Assembly (NCBI GenBank): GCA_019090455.1
Contig: JAHRWA010000010.1
Span: 147,366-211,365, forward strand
Direction of reading: 5' to 3'
Length of the DNA: 64,000 nucleotides
Origin: Pseudomonadales bacterium
Lineage (GTDB): Bacteria > Pseudomonadota > Gammaproteobacteria > Pseudomonadales > DC-out160
This document shows, in pieces, positions 8,183-17,442 of this stretch; the first letter of the stretch is position 1; each line of letters starts with the position of its first letter. The notes beneath the pieces were generated by a model. That model ran no database searches. It saw only the letters and a program-made list of their open reading frames with translations, and had not been told where the DNA came from. The position numbers were made by a program, and so were the translations under genes.

Positions 8183-10060
8183 ATGATAGCCTCACTAATC
8201 AAATTCTCTCGCAAACGACGCAATACCCCTCAAGTAATTAGCATCCTTTTTCTTCTCTGCCTTGCCATACTTCCTGGACAGGTAATCCTTCCGGGACATG
8301 CCTCTGAAATAATCCCCGTTCATGCCATGGCAATGCATGGCTCCCCCAAGTACGGTGAAAACTTTTCTCATTTTGATTACGTCAATCCCGATGCACCGAA
8401 AGGTGGTCAAATAAAATTGGTTGCCATCGGCAATTTCGACACCTTCAATGGATTTATACCGAAAGGAATACCCGCTTCAGGCACAGGCTTGCTTTACGAC
8501 ACACTGACGGTTAACGGGACGGAAGAGGCCTTCACTCAATACGGACTGATTGCAGAAAAAATTGAAATACCAGCGGACCGATCATGGGTAATATTTCATA
8601 TCAACCCAAAAGCGAAGTTTGCCGATGGACACGCTATTACCGCTGAAGATGTGGAATTCACCTTCAAAACCTTGCTAGAAAAAGGCAAACCTTTCTATCG
8701 GTATTATTATGGCAGTGTAAAGTCCGTCTCTGTCCTTGATAAATATCGAATCCGCTTTGAACTGGGAACAGATAACCAAGAACTCGCCCTTATATTGGGG
8801 CAGCTGGTGGTATTGCCCAAGCACTACTGGCAAGACATTGATTTTGAGAAAGCTGACTTAACCAACCCTTTAGGTAGCGGTCCGTACAAGCTAGAAAAGT
8901 ACTCCGCAGGAAAAAGAGTCATGTACGAGCGTCGTGAAGATTACTGGGCCAAAGACCTACCGGTGAATCGTGGGCGATATAATTTCGGCAAGGTGGTGTA
9001 TGAGTATTTCCTTGATCCAACCGTCGCGCTGGAAGCATTCAAATCGGGCTCCTATGACTTTCGCTCTGAAAACAATTCGAAGTTTTGGGCGACACAATAC
9101 GAAGGGCCGCTGTTTAAGGCGAAAAAGATCATTACCGAAGAGATAGATCACGAACGTCCGGTGGGTTTACAAGGGTTTGCTTTTAACCTTCGAAAGCCAC
9201 TATTTCAAGACCGAGCGCTACGTAGAGCGATGGCCTATGCTTTCGATTTTGAATGGTCTAATAAGAATTTATTCTACGGCCAATACAAACGTACGCTCAG
9301 TTACTTTCAAAACACCGAACTCGCTGCAACTCATCTTCCATCAAAGGCTGAGCTATCTATTCTAACTCCCTTCAAAGACAATCTACCTTCTGAGATTTTC
9401 AATCAAGTTTATGATCTACCGATAACCAAGGGCGAGGGTAAAGCGAGAAAAAATCTCAGAAAAGCCATTAAACAATTAAAGACCGCCGGATATGTAATTA
9501 AAAACAATCACCTCTACTCCCCTGCAGGAGATCGAGTAGAATTTGACTTCCTTATTCATCAATCCCAGTGGGAGCGTATCGTTCTACCTTTTGTGAAAAA
9601 CCTCAAGGTTCTCGGTATCACTGCCAACCTAAGACGGGTGGATGTAAATCAATATGTAGAGCGCATAAGAAAATTCGATTTTGATATGATCATTGGTAAC
9701 TTCGGCCAATCACTCTCTCCGGGCAACGAGCAAAGAGAATTTTGGCATTCAAGTTCGGCAAACATACCGGATTCTCGAAATGTCATTGGTATTCAGGATC
9801 CCGTTATTGATCAATTAATTGACCTTATTATTGCCGCTCCCAACCGAGAGCAATTGGTAATACGGAGCAAGGCGCTTGATCGAGTTCTACAATGGAACCA
9901 TTTCACCATTCCTAACTGGCACGTGAGTTACCATCGCTTAGCCTACAGCAAAAAACTTGTTCACCCCAAAAGCCTGCCTAAGTACGACGTTGACCTGTTT
10001 TCATGGTGGATTAACCCTCAAAGCACTGCTACTAACACTACCAGTCAAAAAGGCCACTAG
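8183..10060 (+). CDS. yejA: YejA, periplasmic peptide-binding protein of the YejABEF importer
   Basis: Family 5 extracellular solute-binding protein that delivers oligopeptides to the YejBEF transporter; in E. coli this system takes up the antibiotic microcin C. 625 residues. A basic, hydrophobic signal peptide ends near residue 40 (HAS), followed by HAMAMHGSPKYG and NPDAPKGGQ, which are typical of YejA. The SBP domain fills the rest, with the RALRRAMAYAFDFEW segment in the hinge region. It is the first gene of a tight operon; yejB starts 3 nt after its stop. There is no lipobox cysteine, so it should be soluble in the periplasm. Confidence 0.94.
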   Translation: MIASLIKFSRKRRNTPQVISILFLLCLAILPGQVILPGHASEIIPVHAMAMHGSPKYGENFSHFDYVNPDAPKGGQIKLVAIGNFDTFNGFIPKGIPASGTGLLYDTLTVNGTEEAFTQYGLIAEKIEIPADRSWVIFHINPKAKFADGHAITAEDVEFTFKTLLEKGKPFYRYYYGSVKSVSVLDKYRIRFELGTDNQELALILGQLVVLPKHYWQDIDFEKADLTNPLGSGPYKLEKYSAGKRVMYERREDYWAKDLPVNRGRYNFGKVVYEYFLDPTVALEAFKSGSYDFRSENNSKFWATQYEGPLFKAKKIITEEIDHERPVGLQGFAFNLRKPLFQDRALRRAMAYAFDFEWSNKNLFYGQYKRTLSYFQNTELAATHLPSKAELSILTPFKDNLPSEIFNQVYDLPITKGEGKARKNLRKAIKQLKTAGYVIKNNHLYSPAGDRVEFDFLIHQSQWERIVLPFVKNLKVLGITANLRRVDVNQYVERIRKFDFDMIIGNFGQSLSPGNEQREFWHSSSANIPDSRNVIGIQDPVIDQLIDLIIAAPNREQLVIRSKALDRVLQWNHFTIPNWHVSYHRLAYSKKLVHPKSLPKYDVDLFSWWINPQSTATNTTSQKGH

Positions 10061-10063
10061 CCT

Positions 10064-11179
10064 ATGGGCGCGTATATAGTTCGTCGATTAGCGCTGGTTA
10101 TTCCCACACTCATTGGAATTATGATTATTAATTTCGCCATCATTCAAGCTGCGCCCGGTGGGCCAGTTGAGCAAATGATTGCTAAATTACAAGGGTTACA
10201 AACGGGAGCGGGTGCACAAATCGGCGGTTCACAATCTTCTGATTCGGGATCTGGGAGCGTCTCCGCTTCGCCCGCTAGCAACAGCGTCTCTGATAATAAA
10301 TACCAAGGATCTCGAGGACTTCCACCAGACCTTATCCTACATATTGAAAAAATGTATGGGTTTGATCAGCCTGCTCACAAACGTTTTTTTATTATGCTAA
10401 AAAACTATGCTTTTTTTGATTTTGGTAACAGCTTCTATCGTGACAGATCTGTCATCGATTTGATTAAAGAGAAGCTACCCGTGTCCATCAGTATTGGATT
10501 ATGGAGCACGCTAATTATGTACTTCATCTCTATTCCATTAGGTATCCGAAAGGCCGTAAAACACGGCTCACACTTTGATCTCTACACTAGCGCTGTCATT
10601 ATTATAGGAAGCTCAATTCCTGGGTTTCTCTTCGCCATCATGCTCGTCATTGTATTTGCGGGCGGTAATTACCTGGATTGGTTCCCCCTGCGAGGACTCA
10701 CCTCCGACAACTGGGAACAGCTCTCTAGCTTTCAAAAGATGACAGACTATCTATGGCATATATGCTTACCCATCACGGCAATCGTGATAGGCAGCTTTGC
10801 CACTCTGACGATGCTAACTAAGAACTCCTTCCTGGATGAAATCAATAAACAGTATGTCATAACGGCTCGTGCAAAAGGACTCACTGATCAACAGGTACTG
10901 TATCGACATGTTTTCCGCAATGCCATGCTGATTATTGTCGCGGGTTTACCGGCCGCATTTGTTAGTATTTTCTTTGGCAGCTCACTATTAATTGAATATA
11001 TATTTTCGCTGGATGGACTGGGGTTACTGGGATTTGAATCTGCGATCAATCGAGATTACCCTGTTGTATTTGCAACCTTGTATATTTTCACTCTAATGGG
11101 TTTAACACTGAAATTAGTGGGGGATGTCATGTACGTGATCATTGATCCACGAATCGATTTTGACAGTAAACAATTCTAA
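10064..11179 (+). CDS. yejB: YejB, inner-membrane permease of the peptide importer
   Basis: First permease subunit of the YejABEF ABC importer. 371 residues (E. coli 364). It begins MGAYIVRRL like its homologues, with one helix at about 9-28, then a Ser/Gly-rich periplasmic loop (about 45-90, also found in E. coli), then five further helices. The cytoplasmic EAA loop that contacts the ATPase is seen at [16 protein letters not shown]. The C-terminus DPRIDF matches the family. It overlaps yejE by one base (TAATG), implying coupled translation. Confidence 0.95.
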   Translation: MGAYIVRRLALVIPTLIGIMIINFAIIQAAPGGPVEQMIAKLQGLQTGAGAQIGGSQSSDSGSGSVSASPASNSVSDNKYQGSRGLPPDLILHIEKMYGFDQPAHKRFFIMLKNYAFFDFGNSFYRDRSVIDLIKEKLPVSISIGLWSTLIMYFISIPLGIRKAVKHGSHFDLYTSAVIIIGSSIPGFLFAIMLVIVFAGGNYLDWFPLRGLTSDNWEQLSSFQKMTDYLWHICLPITAIVIGSFATLTMLTKNSFLDEINKQYVITARAKGLTDQQVLYRHVFRNAMLIIVAGLPAAFVSIFFGSSLLIEYIFSLDGLGLLGFESAINRDYPVVFATLYIFTLMGLTLKLVGDVMYVIIDPRIDFDSKQF

Positions 11180-12198
11180 TGAACCCAACCCAACAAAGAC
11201 AAATACAGGCTTTTAAAGCAAATCGCAGGGGTTATTATTCTCTGTGGATTTTTCTTTTTATTTTCACTGTCACTCTATTTGCTGAAGTCATAGCAAATGA
11301 CAAACCCATCCTGGCACATTACAAAGGGGATTTATATTTCCCTATTTTCAAGGTTTATCCAGAGACTGCATTTGGCGGTGACTTTGAAACTGAAGCCGAC
11401 TATCGAGATGATTATGTTACTACATTAATAGAAGAAGATGGCTGGATGCTTTGGCCCCTCATTCGTTACAACTATACAACAATCAACTATAACACTCCCG
11501 GACCAGCGCCTTCTCCACCCACAACAGAAAACTGGCTTGGTACGGATGACCAAGCTCGAGATGTGCTTGCGCGTATCATTTATGGGTTTCGTATATCTGT
11601 CTTATTCGGCTTAATTCTTACCATAGTGAGCTCAACTATCGGAGTAATAGTGGGTGCATTACAAGGGTATTATGGCGGTAAGGTTGATCTCTTTGGACAA
11701 CGGTTTATTGAAATCTGGTCCAATCTTCCCGCTCTTTATCTTCTCATTATTCTCTCTAGTTTCGTACAGCCCAATTTTTGGTGGTTATTGGGCATGATGT
11801 TACTGTTTAGCTGGATGTCTTTGGTTGACTTGGTCAGAGCAGAATTTCTTAAGGGGCGAAATTTGGAATACGTTAAGGCAGCCAAGGCGCTAGGCGTATC
11901 TGACCGAACTATCATGTTTCGTCACATTTTCCCTAACGCGATGGTCGCAACGTTAACCTTCTTACCTTTTATCTTAAATGGATCTATATCCACGTTAACG
12001 TCACTCGATTTTTTAGGCTTTGGACTCCCTCCCGGATCACCCTCATTAGGGGAATTATTGGCACAAGGTAAAGCTAACATTCACGCTTCATGGCTAGGAC
12101 TATCCGCTTTTTTTACCCTAGCGATAATGCTCAGCTTACTCATATTTATCGGTGAAGCTGTGCGCGATGCATTTGACCCAAGATTGGCGGAGAGATAG
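11179..12198 (+). CDS. yejE: YejE, second inner-membrane permease of the peptide importer
   Basis: Second permease subunit, 339 residues (E. coli 341). One N-terminal helix (about 20-38) is followed by a long periplasmic region containing HYKGDLYFPIF and the WLGTDDQARDVLARIIYG signature, then five helices in the C-terminal half. The EAA loop is at LEYVKAAKALGVSD. The C-terminus ends DAFDPR. Its ATG overlaps the yejB stop by one base. The yejF start follows 4 nt after its stop. Confidence 0.95.
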   Translation: MNPTQQRQIQAFKANRRGYYSLWIFLFIFTVTLFAEVIANDKPILAHYKGDLYFPIFKVYPETAFGGDFETEADYRDDYVTTLIEEDGWMLWPLIRYNYTTINYNTPGPAPSPPTTENWLGTDDQARDVLARIIYGFRISVLFGLILTIVSSTIGVIVGALQGYYGGKVDLFGQRFIEIWSNLPALYLLIILSSFVQPNFWWLLGMMLLFSWMSLVDLVRAEFLKGRNLEYVKAAKALGVSDRTIMFRHIFPNAMVATLTFLPFILNGSISTLTSLDFLGFGLPPGSPSLGELLAQGKANIHASWLGLSAFFTLAIMLSLLIFIGEAVRDAFDPRLAER

Positions 12199-12202
12199 CG
12201 CT

Positions 12203-13804
12203 ATGAATAACGATCCGCTTATATCGGTGCACAATCTTTCGGTTGAATTTCACCAAGGCTTGGAAATAAAAAAAGTACTGCATAAGGTTAGCTTTGATCT
12301 CAACCCTGGAGAGGTACTCGCGCTGGTTGGCGAAAGCGGTTCTGGTAAATCCGTTACGGCACACTCCATATTACAACTACTTCCCTCCCCAGCCGCTCGA
12401 TATTCCACTGAAAGCAGTATTCTGTTTAAAGGAAAAGAAATCATCGGAGCAAAGAAAAGCTTCCTCAATGGATTACGTGGAAATCACGTGGGTATGATTT
12501 TCCAAGAGCCCATGACATCCTTAAATCCATTGCATAATATAGAAAAACAAATATGCGAAGGATTAATCGTACACCAGGGTATGTCTCACACTAGAGCAAA
12601 AAAACGATGCCTAGAGCTATTGGACTTAGTCCGAATCCCAAACGCCAAATCAAGATTGTCAGCCTATCCAAATGAATTATCCGGCGGACAACGACAACGC
12701 GTTATGATCGCAATGGCTTTAGCCAATGATCCTGACGTCCTCATTGCAGACGAACCCACCACCGCTATAGATGTAACAATACAGAAACAAATCCTAGCGT
12801 TACTAGAAGACATCAGAACAGAACTGGAGATGGCAATACTCTTTATCACCCACGATCTCGGAGTGGTAAAACACTTTGCCCAACGTGTTCTCGTTATGCA
12901 CTTAGGTGAGATTGTCGAAAGCGGAGCAGCCCTCGATGTCCTCACTTCACCGCAACAACCCTATACACAATCACTCGTTTCCGCTGAACCTCAAGGCAAC
13001 CCCACGCCAATTGCTGACAATGCACCCATTGCCATCGAGACTAAGGATCTAAAGGTTTGGTTTCCTATAAAGAAAGGGGTTTTCAAAAAAACTATCGACC
13101 ATATCAAGGCAGTGGACGGAATTGATCTCAGTATTAAACAAGGAGAAACGTTGGGTGTCGTGGGCGAAAGTGGTTCGGGAAAATCAAGCCTAGGCTTTGC
13201 TATATTAAGGCTACTGAAAAGCGAAGGTACCATTTTGTTTTTCAACACTGAGCTTCAAAAATTAAAACCAAACGAAGTTCGACCACTTAGAAAAGATATG
13301 CAAATCGTGTTTCAAGATCCATTTGGTAGTCTTAGCCCTCGCATGTCTATCGCTCAAATCATTGCCGAGGGTGTGCAGGAACACGGCTCCTATTCCTTAC
13401 AAGAGGTGAATGAAATCGTGATCCAATCATTACGGGAAGTAGAAATGGACCCGGAAGCCAGATTCCGTTTCCCACATGAGTTTTCTGGGGGACAACGCCA
13501 ACGTATTGCCATTGCTCGCGCACTCGCCCTCAAGCCTAAATTTATTATTTTGGATGAACCCACCTCAGCCCTCGACAGATCGGTTCAGGCACAAGTAGTG
13601 ACTTTACTGCGCGACCTTCAAACTAAATTTGGCTTTACCTATTTGTTTATTAGCCATGATCTTAGGGTGGTAAAAGCAATGAGTCATCAAATTATTGTCA
13701 TGAAAAATGGAAGAATCGTGGAAAACGGAAGCCCCAAAGAAATATTCAATACCCCACAAAAAGACTATACCAAGGAATTAATTGCGGCTGCCTTCGAGTT
13801 ATAA
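12203..13804 (+). CDS. yejF: YejF, duplicated ATPase of the peptide importer
   Basis: ABC ATPase with two fused nucleotide-binding domains that powers YejABE. Both halves are complete: first Walker A GESGSGKS at residues 43-50 with signature LSGGQRQR and Walker B VLIADEP; second half with another GESGSGKS, signature FSGGQRQR and Walker B FIILDEP, each with its H-loop (THDLG, SHDLR). I chose the ATG at 12203 (533 residues, E. coli 529) because GGAGAG lies at 12189-12194 with an 8-nt gap; a longer frame from 12152 would overlap yejE by 47 bases and add unrelated residues. Last gene of the operon. Confidence 0.95.
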   Translation: MNNDPLISVHNLSVEFHQGLEIKKVLHKVSFDLNPGEVLALVGESGSGKSVTAHSILQLLPSPAARYSTESSILFKGKEIIGAKKSFLNGLRGNHVGMIFQEPMTSLNPLHNIEKQICEGLIVHQGMSHTRAKKRCLELLDLVRIPNAKSRLSAYPNELSGGQRQRVMIAMALANDPDVLIADEPTTAIDVTIQKQILALLEDIRTELEMAILFITHDLGVVKHFAQRVLVMHLGEIVESGAALDVLTSPQQPYTQSLVSAEPQGNPTPIADNAPIAIETKDLKVWFPIKKGVFKKTIDHIKAVDGIDLSIKQGETLGVVGESGSGKSSLGFAILRLLKSEGTILFFNTELQKLKPNEVRPLRKDMQIVFQDPFGSLSPRMSIAQIIAEGVQEHGSYSLQEVNEIVIQSLREVEMDPEARFRFPHEFSGGQRQRIAIARALALKPKFIILDEPTSALDRSVQAQVVTLLRDLQTKFGFTYLFISHDLRVVKAMSHQIIVMKNGRIVENGSPKEIFNTPQKDYTKELIAAAFEL

Positions 13805-13829
13805 AATGCCGTTTACACGCATAAACAAG

Positions 13830-13863
13830 AGGGTTTAGCTCGCCAATTTTGGCACTAAACCCT
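13830..13863. repeat. 34-bp palindrome covering the fabI promoter
   Basis: AGGGTTTAG (13830-13838) pairs perfectly with CTAAACCCT (13855-13863), and inside it GCCAA (13842-13846) pairs with TTGGC (13849-13853). It spans the -35 box and spacer of the predicted fabI promoter and ends on the first base of TATAAT. There is no T-run, so an operator is more likely than a yejF terminator. Confidence 0.6.
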
Positions 13864-13868
13864 ATAAT
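13840..13868 (+). promoter_or_regulatory. Predicted sigma-70 promoter of fabI
   Basis: TCGCCA (13840-13845), 17-bp spacer, TATAAT (13863-13868), 44 nt before the fabI ATG. The -10 is consensus and the -35 matches 4 of 6. The long palindrome at 13830-13863 overlaps it. Confidence 0.5.
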
Positions 13869-13912
13869 ACGCCGCATATTGAATAATATATCATCACTAA
13901 AAGGAAGCATTA

Positions 13913-14707
13913 ATGGGTTTTCTCACAGGTAAACGCGTTCTCATCGTCGGTGTCGCAAGTAAGTTATCCATTGCCTCGGGCATTGCAGAAGCCATGCACA
14001 GAGAAGGCGCAGAACTGGCCTTTACTTATCAAGGTGAAAAGCTAAAAAAGCGAGTCGAAGATTTTGCAAAAGGCTGGGATTCAGAACTCACTTTTCCTTG
14101 CGATGTGGCAGACGATGAGGAGATTGAAAACGTATTCGTCGAGTTGGGTAAGCACTGGGACGGCATTGACGTCATTATACATTCAGTGGGATTTGCACCT
14201 AGCCATGAATTAGATGGAAATTACGTGGATGTCACTACTCGAGAAGGCTTTAAGATCGCTCATGATATCAGTAGCTATAGTTTTGTAGCCCTTGCAAAAG
14301 CAGGTAACGAAATGCTTAAAGCTCGACAGGGTTGCCTTCTCACTCTGACCTATCTCGGTTCAACCCGAGTCATGCCAAACTATAATGGCATGGGTCTCGC
14401 TAAAGCAAGCTTGGAGGCTAGTGTACGTTATCTTGCAAGTAGCATGGGTCCTGATGGCATTAGAGTCAATGCAATCAGTGCTGGCCCTATCAGAACCTTA
14501 GCGTCCTCTGGCATTAAGAAATTCAGAAAAATGCTCAGCTACAATGAGCGTGCGACTCCTTTACGTCGGAATGTAACAATTCATGAGGTGGGCAATGCGG
14601 CTGCGTTTCTGTGCTCAGATTTAGCCAGTGGTATATCAGGAGAGATCCTATATGTCGATGGTGGATTTAATACCACGGCCATGCCTTTTATAGAGGAAGA
14701 GGAATAA
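13913..14707 (+). CDS. fabI: Enoyl-[acyl-carrier-protein] reductase FabI (NADH)
   Basis: Last reductive step of each fatty-acid elongation round, and the target of triclosan and diazaborines. 264 residues (E. coli 262). SDR-type catalytic residues are in place: Tyr147, Tyr157 and Lys164 in TYLGSTR and [13 protein letters not shown], matching E. coli Tyr146/Tyr156/Lys163. The nucleotide loop starts [14 protein letters not shown] rather than the usual VGxAsnrSIAwGIA. Gly93, whose change to Val gives triclosan resistance in E. coli, is retained (HSVGFAP). AAGGAAG at 13901-13907 is the ribosome site. Convergent with ppiD across a long shared terminator. Confidence 0.95.
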   Translation: MGFLTGKRVLIVGVASKLSIASGIAEAMHREGAELAFTYQGEKLKKRVEDFAKGWDSELTFPCDVADDEEIENVFVELGKHWDGIDVIIHSVGFAPSHELDGNYVDVTTREGFKIAHDISSYSFVALAKAGNEMLKARQGCLLTLTYLGSTRVMPNYNGMGLAKASLEASVRYLASSMGPDGIRVNAISAGPIRTLASSGIKKFRKMLSYNERATPLRRNVTIHEVGNAAAFLCSDLASGISGEILYVDGGFNTTAMPFIEEEE

Positions 14708-14727
14708 AGCTCATCCGATCAATCAAT

Positions 14728-14779
14728 AAAAAAGCACCAAAAAAAAGAGTCTAACGACTCTTTTTTTTGGTGCTTTTTT
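14728..14779. terminator. Bidirectional terminator, 24-bp perfect stem
   Basis: Left arm 14728-14751 (A6-GCACC-A8-GAGTC), loop TAAC, right arm 14756-14779, perfectly complementary. T-runs occur on both strands, so it can end both fabI (+) and ppiD (-). Confidence 0.93.
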
Positions 14780-14792
14780 GATTCAGATATTA

Positions 14793-16685
14793 TTACCCTT
14801 TTGGCTTACTAATAGCAATCGATGCATTTTCGCGCCTGTTCCTGAGATAATCCTCAAACTGCGATTGGCCAAACTGGTTTGCTATGTAACGCCTTAGCTG
14901 AGCTTCTTCAGTATTGGATAAATTGTACTCACCTTCTTTCACTGCCGTCACGATAACTACAGTATAATTATTTCCCGTTTTTATACCGTCAATCGTTTTT
15001 TCTGCATCCGCTGCTTTTGGCATTTTAAAAATATGTTGCGCCAAACTATGCCCTAGCTCTGGTGAACGCCTCTTTACATCTGAGATTACTTTCCACTTAA
15101 GACCTGACTCAGCCTCGACATCACTAGCAGAAGCTCCATCTTTTAGCTTCTTAACAATATCTTGCCCTTTATTAGTCGCTTCCAAAGTTGCTTTTTGTAC
15201 TAGTAACGTTTCGTAAATTTCGTCTCTCACTTCAGTTGCCGGCTTCACGTTTGCTGGCACATGTTCTATGACTCGGGCAACTATAGATTCCTGACGACTA
15301 ATTTCAAGCACTTCAGTGTTGTTGCCGCTGAGTAAAACTTCATCTTCAAATAAAGCAGATACGATTTTATTAGATTCAAAAACACCGTCATTCTCAGTCC
15401 TATTTAACCAATCCGAGTGCATGATTTCTTTTCCAATTAAGTCAGCTGGCCCCTCTAGATCCCCAGCCTCAAAAGCAACGTCTTTCAACTCATCGATTTT
15501 TTCATAATAAATATCTTCAGCTTGCTGAGTTTGAAGGTAATCTTGAATTTCCACCTTTTTCTCTGCAAAAGTGGGTAACTCTGGCTGCATAACTTCATCC
15601 AAACGAATTATATGAAACCCAAATTCCGTTTGTACAACTTCTGATACTTGCCCTTCGTCCAAAGAAAACAAGGCATCTTCAAATTCTTTTGCATAAACTC
15701 CTTTACCCGCAAACTCTAAACTTCCCCCAACATCTTTCGACCCAGTATCATCTGAATAATCTTTAGCAAGTTCAACAAAATCAGCTCCAGCATTGAGCTT
15801 GGCTTTGATGTCATTGATCTTTTCCTTCGCTACTTCTTCAGTTTGAGTTTCACTAATTTCAAGCAGTATATGTGATGCTTTCCGCTCTTCCTGATCCTTT
15901 AGACCACTTAACACTACATCATACCGTGCCCGTAACTCATCTTCTGAAATTGATGTCTCCGCGATAAAATCACTCACACTGACAGTGATATAATCGACCT
16001 TCACAACTTCTTCAGTCTTATATTTGTATTGGTTCTCTTCATAATATTGTGCAATTTCGTTCTCATCGACATTAGCTAAAGCTTTATAATCGAGATAGTT
16101 AACCTCCAACAAGGCCACGTCTCGCGATTGCCGGTCTATCATTATTAGCTTCTTTAGTTCGCCTTTCGTCGCAAAAGCCGAATCTACAAGCCCATTTTTT
16201 AGCTGCGCCACTATCAAATCGTAGCCCACCTCCTCGATAAACTGCTTCGGCCCGTAACCACTCTGCGTCACAAGGCGTTCAAATTGCTCTTGCGAAAAAC
16301 GCCCATCTCGTTGAAATGAGGGGATCTCGGAGATAGCCTTATTCACCTGATTATTTGAAATTGCGAAATCGAACTCACTTACAGTTTGCTTCATGAGTAA
16401 CCGACCAACAAGCCGTTCAATCACGCTTTCGCGCAAAAGTTCATCACTAATTAAATTGGAATCTGCATTTTCACCCATACGAGACATAACATCTCGACGT
16501 TGCATCTCCATCCCTCTTCCAAACTCTTGCTGCGATATATCATCGCCATTAACGCTAGCAATGGGTTTTGGTGCATTAAGAACTCCAAATAGAGCCTCTG
16601 CTCCCATCAGTACGAACAATACAATCACAACAGCTAATATAGCCTTACCAACCCACCCTTTAATCATGTCTCTAAATGCTTGCAT
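14793..16685 (-). CDS. ppiD: PpiD, membrane-anchored periplasmic chaperone
   Basis: Periplasmic folding factor attached to the SecYEG translocon, 630 residues (E. coli 623). Order: short cytoplasmic start, single membrane anchor at about residues 15-35 (ILAVVIVLFVLMG), SurA-type N-domain starting SVNGDDISQQEFGR, parvulin/PpiC domain at about 265-360 (KASHILLEI ... GSLEFAGKGVYAKEFEDALF ... GFHIIRLDEV), then a second SurA-like C-terminal region. In E. coli the parvulin domain lacks isomerase activity, so chaperone function is the safer call. It lies downstream of hupB, behind a terminator, in the usual lon-hupB-ppiD order. Confidence 0.94.
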   Translation of the reverse strand: MQAFRDMIKGWVGKAILAVVIVLFVLMGAEALFGVLNAPKPIASVNGDDISQQEFGRGMEMQRRDVMSRMGENADSNLISDELLRESVIERLVGRLLMKQTVSEFDFAISNNQVNKAISEIPSFQRDGRFSQEQFERLVTQSGYGPKQFIEEVGYDLIVAQLKNGLVDSAFATKGELKKLIMIDRQSRDVALLEVNYLDYKALANVDENEIAQYYEENQYKYKTEEVVKVDYITVSVSDFIAETSISEDELRARYDVVLSGLKDQEERKASHILLEISETQTEEVAKEKINDIKAKLNAGADFVELAKDYSDDTGSKDVGGSLEFAGKGVYAKEFEDALFSLDEGQVSEVVQTEFGFHIIRLDEVMQPELPTFAEKKVEIQDYLQTQQAEDIYYEKIDELKDVAFEAGDLEGPADLIGKEIMHSDWLNRTENDGVFESNKIVSALFEDEVLLSGNNTEVLEISRQESIVARVIEHVPANVKPATEVRDEIYETLLVQKATLEATNKGQDIVKKLKDGASASDVEAESGLKWKVISDVKRRSPELGHSLAQHIFKMPKAADAEKTIDGIKTGNNYTVVIVTAVKEGEYNLSNTEEAQLRRYIANQFGQSQFEDYLRNRRENASIAISKPKG

Positions 16686-16783
16686 CTATCGATTTTCTCC
16701 AAGCTAAAAGTTTGAACAAATTCACACTACTTATACGCAATGTCTTTCAAACAAGATTATAGTCAACTGCAAAGAATTCACTC

Positions 16784-16828
16784 TTAAGAAAAAGGGCGCA
16801 ACCATATCGGTTACGCCCTTTTTCTTAA
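16784..16828 (-). terminator. hupB terminator, 20-bp stem
   Basis: Arms 16784-16803 and 16809-16828 are complementary apart from one C/A mismatch, with a 5-nt loop. The stem contains GGGCG/CGCCC flanked by A5/T5. On the minus strand it lies 33 nt after the hupB stop. Confidence 0.85.
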
Positions 16829-16860
16829 TTGCCTCTCTAATCAACAGCTCTTCAGTCCAT

Positions 16861-17139
16861 TCAAGCTACATTTACTGCTTCTTTAAGTACTTTTCCAGCT
16901 TTGAAGCCAGGTATGCGAGCTGCAGGAATATCGATGGGATCTCCTGTTCTAGGATTTCGCCCCGTTCTGGCTGCTCTTTCCTTCACACTAAAAGTACCAA
17001 ATCCCACGAGCACTACTTGCTCCCCATTTGTTAGTGTTTCCGTCACTGTATCTAGCGTTGCATCCAATGCTCGGCCTGCCACCGCCTTAGGTATATCAGC
17101 TGCTGCAGCAATGGCGTCGATGAGCTCAGATTTATTCAA
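16861..17139 (-). CDS. hupB: DNA-binding protein HU-beta
   Basis: Small nucleoid protein that bends DNA as a dimer. 92 residues, the family's usual ~90. It contains the helical N-domain [19 protein letters not shown], the core [16 protein letters not shown], and the flexible arm [24 protein letters not shown] with the intercalating proline in the NPRTG region. The start codon is TTG at 17139: the homologous N-terminus begins exactly there, AAAGGGGAAG lies just upstream, and a stop codon blocks any in-frame ATG further up. Next to lon, as in most gammaproteobacteria. Confidence 0.95.
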   Translation of the reverse strand: MNKSELIDAIAAAADIPKAVAGRALDATLDTVTETLTNGEQVVLVGFGTFSVKERAARTGRNPRTGDPIDIPAARIPGFKAGKVLKEAVNVA

Positions 17140-17442
17140 AGTACTTCCCCTTTAATTCTGTAGTAAAACTAATTCCGAGAGAGAGAAACAATAAGAGTGT
17201 ATCTAAACCACCATTAATATTCCCCCAATATCAGTGGCTATTAGCTGTAAAACAATGCGCTTAGCTGCCATGGTACGCGTTGAACGCGAATCATCTGATA
17301 ACTCGAAATATTCGGAACGGCATTTATACCAACTGCCTGAAACCCTTGTCAAGAAAAGGCTCTAGCGATTTTAACAATCTGGCATTGACCGAGAAAACAA
17401 GCCACTTGCTACCCTATTTTCTCGTAAGATCACATCAACAAC
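17140..17442. other. Intergenic region between lon and hupB
   Basis: 303 bp. Both genes are on the minus strand, so this holds the lon 3' end and the hupB promoter. An 8-bp inverted pair CGAGAAAA (17390-17397) and TTTTCTCG (17417-17424) just after the lon stop may be a weak terminator. A weak promoter-like pair TTGGGG-N17-TAGATA reads towards hupB from about 17227 down to 17199. A 76-codon plus-strand frame here lacks homology and is not called. Confidence 0.45.
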
